Source of the DNA: Pseudomonadota bacterium
GTDB taxonomy: Bacteria > Desulfobacterota > Anaeroferrophillalia > Anaeroferrophillales > Tharpellaceae
NCBI GenBank assembly: GCA_015486445.1
Contig: WFRT01000290.1
Coordinates: 1-8,054 of the forward strand
DNA: 8,054 bases
Direction of reading: 5' to 3'
Every line of letters starts with the position of its first letter. Positions within the stretch are counted from its first letter, which is position 1. Of the stretch, positions 6,151-8,054 are shown piece by piece. Both the position numbers and the translations under genes were made by a program. The notes under the pieces are model-generated. The model ran no database searches. It had not been told where the DNA came from and worked only from the letters and a program-made list of their open reading frames with translations.

Positions 6151-7753
6151 GTCCGAGGGCGCGGTTGATGGCGCTAAGCAGCGGCCCCAGGCTTTCCGGC
6201 CGGGTGGCGGAAACGGTTACCGCCCGGTAGCGCTTTTCCAGCCAGCGCCGGGTTTCGCCGTCGACCAGGTCGATCTTGTTGGCGACCAGCAGGGTCGGGA
6301 TCTGGTCGAGTTCGAGTTCGGCCAGGAGACGATTGACCGTGGCGACCTGGTATTCGGGGTCGCGGCTGGAATCGACGACGTGGAGCAGCAGGTCGGCCTC
6401 GGCCAGCTCCTCCAGGGTGGTGCGGAAGGCATCGAGGAGGTCGGCCGGCAGCCGCCGGATGAAACCGACCGTGTCGGTGACGATGATCTCCTTTTCCCGC
6501 GGCAGGCGCAGGCGGCGGCTGGTCGGATCGAGGGTGGCGAACGGCAGGTTTTCGGTAAACACCCGGCTTTCGGTCAGGGTGTTTAAGAGGGTTGACTTGC
6601 CGGCGTTGGTGTAGCCGACGATGGAAACCTGGGGCAGCTGGTTTCTTTTCCTCCTCTGCCTCGTGACGGCCCGGCTCCGGGCTGTTTTCTGCAGTCTTTT
6701 TTCCAGTTTTGAAATGCGTTCGCGGATTCGTCGCCGGTCGATCTCCAGGGTCGTTTCACCGGGGCCGCGGCTGCCGATGCCGCCGGTCAGGCGCGAAAGC
6801 GCCGTGGTCTTGTCGGAGATCCGCGGCAGGCGGTACTTGAGCTGGGCCAGCTCGACCTTGAGCCGGCCCTCGCGGCTGCGGGCCCGGCGGGCGAAGATGT
6901 CTAAGATCAGCAGGGTCCGGTCGATGATCTTGAGATCGGTTTCCCGGGCCAGGTGCTTGACCTGGGTCGGGCTCAGATCGTGGTCGAAAATCAGCAGGTC
7001 GACATTCTGGTCGAGCGAGGCGATAATGATCTCCTTGAGCTTGCCGGCGCCGATCGCGGTCTGCGGGTTGAGGCGGCGCTGCTGGGTGAAGCTGTCGACC
7101 ACGGTGATCTCGGCGGCCCGGGCGAGTTCGGCCATCTCGTTGACCGAATCTTCGAGCCCCCGGACCGGGCCGGGTCCGACGCTGATGATGATCGCCCGCT
7201 GGCTCTCCCGGTCGTCGGTGAGGTGGGTGAAGCCGGTGGCGGAGGCGCTTTCCAGGGTGTGAAAAAGTTCGAGGCAGCAAAGTTCGATTTGGTCCAGGGG
7301 CCGGGCCGGGAGCTTTTTGATGCCGGGGCCGCCGCCCGGCCGCAGGTGGGCGATCTCCACCGTTACCGGCAGGCCGACGCTGTCGGTTCTGATGACCGCC
7401 ATCAGGTCGAGCCGGAGGACCGTGAGATCGGTGATATCCTCGCGGTTGAGTCCGGTTTCGGCAAAGCTCGTATGCACGCAGCGCAGGCCCCGGAGGCGGC
7501 CGTGGCCCAGGCGGTAGCGGTGCAGTGAAGGAATGGTGATGGCCTGACTGTCGCCGACGATCACCATCTCGATGCGGCCGTGGCGGTTGAGCAGCAGGCC
7601 GAGCTGGCGGCCGGTGTCGGCGCTGAGCAGGCTGAGCTGGCGGGCCAGGCCGGTGCTGATGACTTCCTCCGGCTGGCAGTGCCGGCGGTAGAGTTTTAAC
7701 AGTTGTTTTTTCTGGCGGGGCTTGAGCCCTTCGAGACGGCCGTAGAGTTCCAT
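6095..7753 (-). CDS. hflX: GTPase HflX (ribosome-associated, long form)
   Basis: HflX binds the 50S subunit and, in E. coli, splits stalled 70S ribosomes under stress. From the ATG at 7753 the protein has 552 residues, longer than the roughly 426 of E. coli. The extra length is an N-terminal extension of about 170-180 residues before the conserved HflX domain, an arrangement I associate with the long form in Desulfobacterota and relatives. The HflX domain contains VDSFTQQRRLNPQTAIGAGK (about 219-238) and GGIGSRGPGETTLEIDRR (324-341), followed by a basic coiled coil. The G domain has G1 GYTNAGKST (380-388), G2 FATLDPTSRR (405-414), G3 DTVGF (427-431), G4 NKID (492-495) and G5 SATR (515-518), all intact. 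The frame also reaches a TTG at 7789 that would overlap mazG by 12 bp. The ATG start gives the more natural MELYGRLEGLKPRQ, though no strong ribosome site is visible for either. The 3' end overlaps the convergent flavoprotein gene. Confidence 0.96.
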   Translation of the reverse strand: MELYGRLEGLKPRQKKQLLKLYRRHCQPEEVISTGLARQLSLLSADTGRQLGLLLNRHGRIEMVIVGDSQAITIPSLHRYRLGHGRLRGLRCVHTSFAETGLNREDITDLTVLRLDLMAVIRTDSVGLPVTVEIAHLRPGGGPGIKKLPARPLDQIELCCLELFHTLESASATGFTHLTDDRESQRAIIISVGPGPVRGLEDSVNEMAELARAAEITVVDSFTQQRRLNPQTAIGAGKLKEIIIASLDQNVDLLIFDHDLSPTQVKHLARETDLKIIDRTLLILDIFARRARSREGRLKVELAQLKYRLPRISDKTTALSRLTGGIGSRGPGETTLEIDRRRIRERISKLEKRLQKTARSRAVTRQRRKRNQLPQVSIVGYTNAGKSTLLNTLTESRVFTENLPFATLDPTSRRLRLPREKEIIVTDTVGFIRRLPADLLDAFRTTLEELAEADLLLHVVDSSRDPEYQVATVNRLLAELELDQIPTLLVANKIDLVDGETRRWLEKRYRAVTVSATRPESLGPLLSAINRALGLNPESAANRLPEPGPRAG

Positions 7754-7777
7754 GTCGGAAACGTTAAGGGAAAAGGT

Positions 7778-8054
7778 ATGAAAAGTCAACTTCGACCGTC
7801 CGACGGGGAAGCCGTCCGGGAGGCTTTTTCAAGCTTGTGGGAGGTTGTCTGCCGCCTGCGTTCCCCGGACGGCTGTCCCTGGGACCGGCAGCAGGACTTT
7901 GCTTCGATGCAGAGCCAGTTCCTCGAAGAGGTGTATGAATACATCGATGCCCTGGAGCGGGACGACGGCCCGGCCATGGCCGAGGAACTTGGCGACCTCT
8001 TTTTTCACCTGCTCTTTTTCTGCCGTCTCGGCGAAGATGGAGAGCGTTTTACCC
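7778..8054 (+). CDS. mazG: Nucleoside triphosphate pyrophosphohydrolase MazG (5' part, cut by the window end)
   Basis: MazG hydrolyses NTPs and dNTPs to the monophosphate and pyrophosphate, cleaning the nucleotide pool and, in E. coli, lowering (p)ppGpp. Only the first 92 residues are in the window and there is no stop codon. They carry the diagnostic all-alpha NTP-PPase pattern: LRSPDGCPWDRQQ (28-40), QFLEEVYEYIDAL with the metal-binding EEVYE, and AEELGDLFFHLLFF with the EELGD motif. These supply the acidic residues that hold Mg2+. The start ATG at 7778 has AAGGG at 7766-7770, 7 nt upstream. It is head to head with hflX, only 24 bp apart, so its promoter must lie largely within the 5' coding part of hflX. 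Confidence 0.95.
   Translation, partial: MKSQLRPSDGEAVREAFSSLWEVVCRLRSPDGCPWDRQQDFASMQSQFLEEVYEYIDALERDDGPAMAEELGDLFFHLLFFCRLGEDGERFT

Noticed and set aside
7722..7748. Possible mazG promoter TTGAGC / TAGAGT
   Set aside because: The spacing is only 15 bp and both hexamers are imperfect inside the hflX coding sequence; too weak to list.

Overview
This is a GC-rich stretch of an ordinary Gram-negative bacterial chromosome. A secreted protein with a PEP-CTERM sorting tail, a long-form HflX, a short-form alpha-glucan phosphorylase and a cysteine-tailed nitronate monooxygenase-like flavoprotein fit a Desulfobacterota lineage (Geobacter/Desulfuromonas-like) best. That placement is inference from gene content, not a phylogenetic result.

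Layout from left to right. (1) Positions 107-949 (+) encode a PEP-CTERM exported protein, closed by a strong bidirectional terminator at 979-1017. (2) Positions 1113-2923 (-) form a seryl-tRNA charging unit. serS is followed 8 bp later by tRNA-Ser(UGA), then by tRNA-Ser(GCU) and tRNA-Arg(ACG), and the unit ends at a terminator (1113-1149). A good sigma70 promoter precedes serS and a second candidate lies inside the tRNA cluster. (3) Positions 2931-3169 are non-coding and form a long imperfect palindrome with 11-bp perfect terminal inverted repeats. It looks like a MITE or REP-type foldback element and sits just upstream of the serS promoter and just downstream of glgP. (4) glgP (3202-4941, -) and a flavin-dependent nitronate monooxygenase-like gene (5146-6150, +) are divergent. 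Their 204-bp shared upstream region carries a perfect 9-bp inverted repeat. (5) The flavoprotein gene and hflX (6095-7753, -) converge and overlap by 56 bp at their 3' ends. (6) hflX and mazG (7778 to the window end, +, truncated) are head to head, with only 24 bp between the chosen start codons.

The genes are mostly housekeeping: translation (serS and tRNAs), ribosome rescue (hflX), nucleotide-pool sanitation (mazG) and glycogen or maltodextrin breakdown (glgP). The accessory parts are the PEP-CTERM surface protein and the palindromic element. I found no CRISPR array, phage gene, transposase gene or defence system. The most unusual item is the 239-bp foldback element; next are the serS/tRNA-Ser linkage, the cysteine cluster on the flavoprotein and the convergent 3' overlap.
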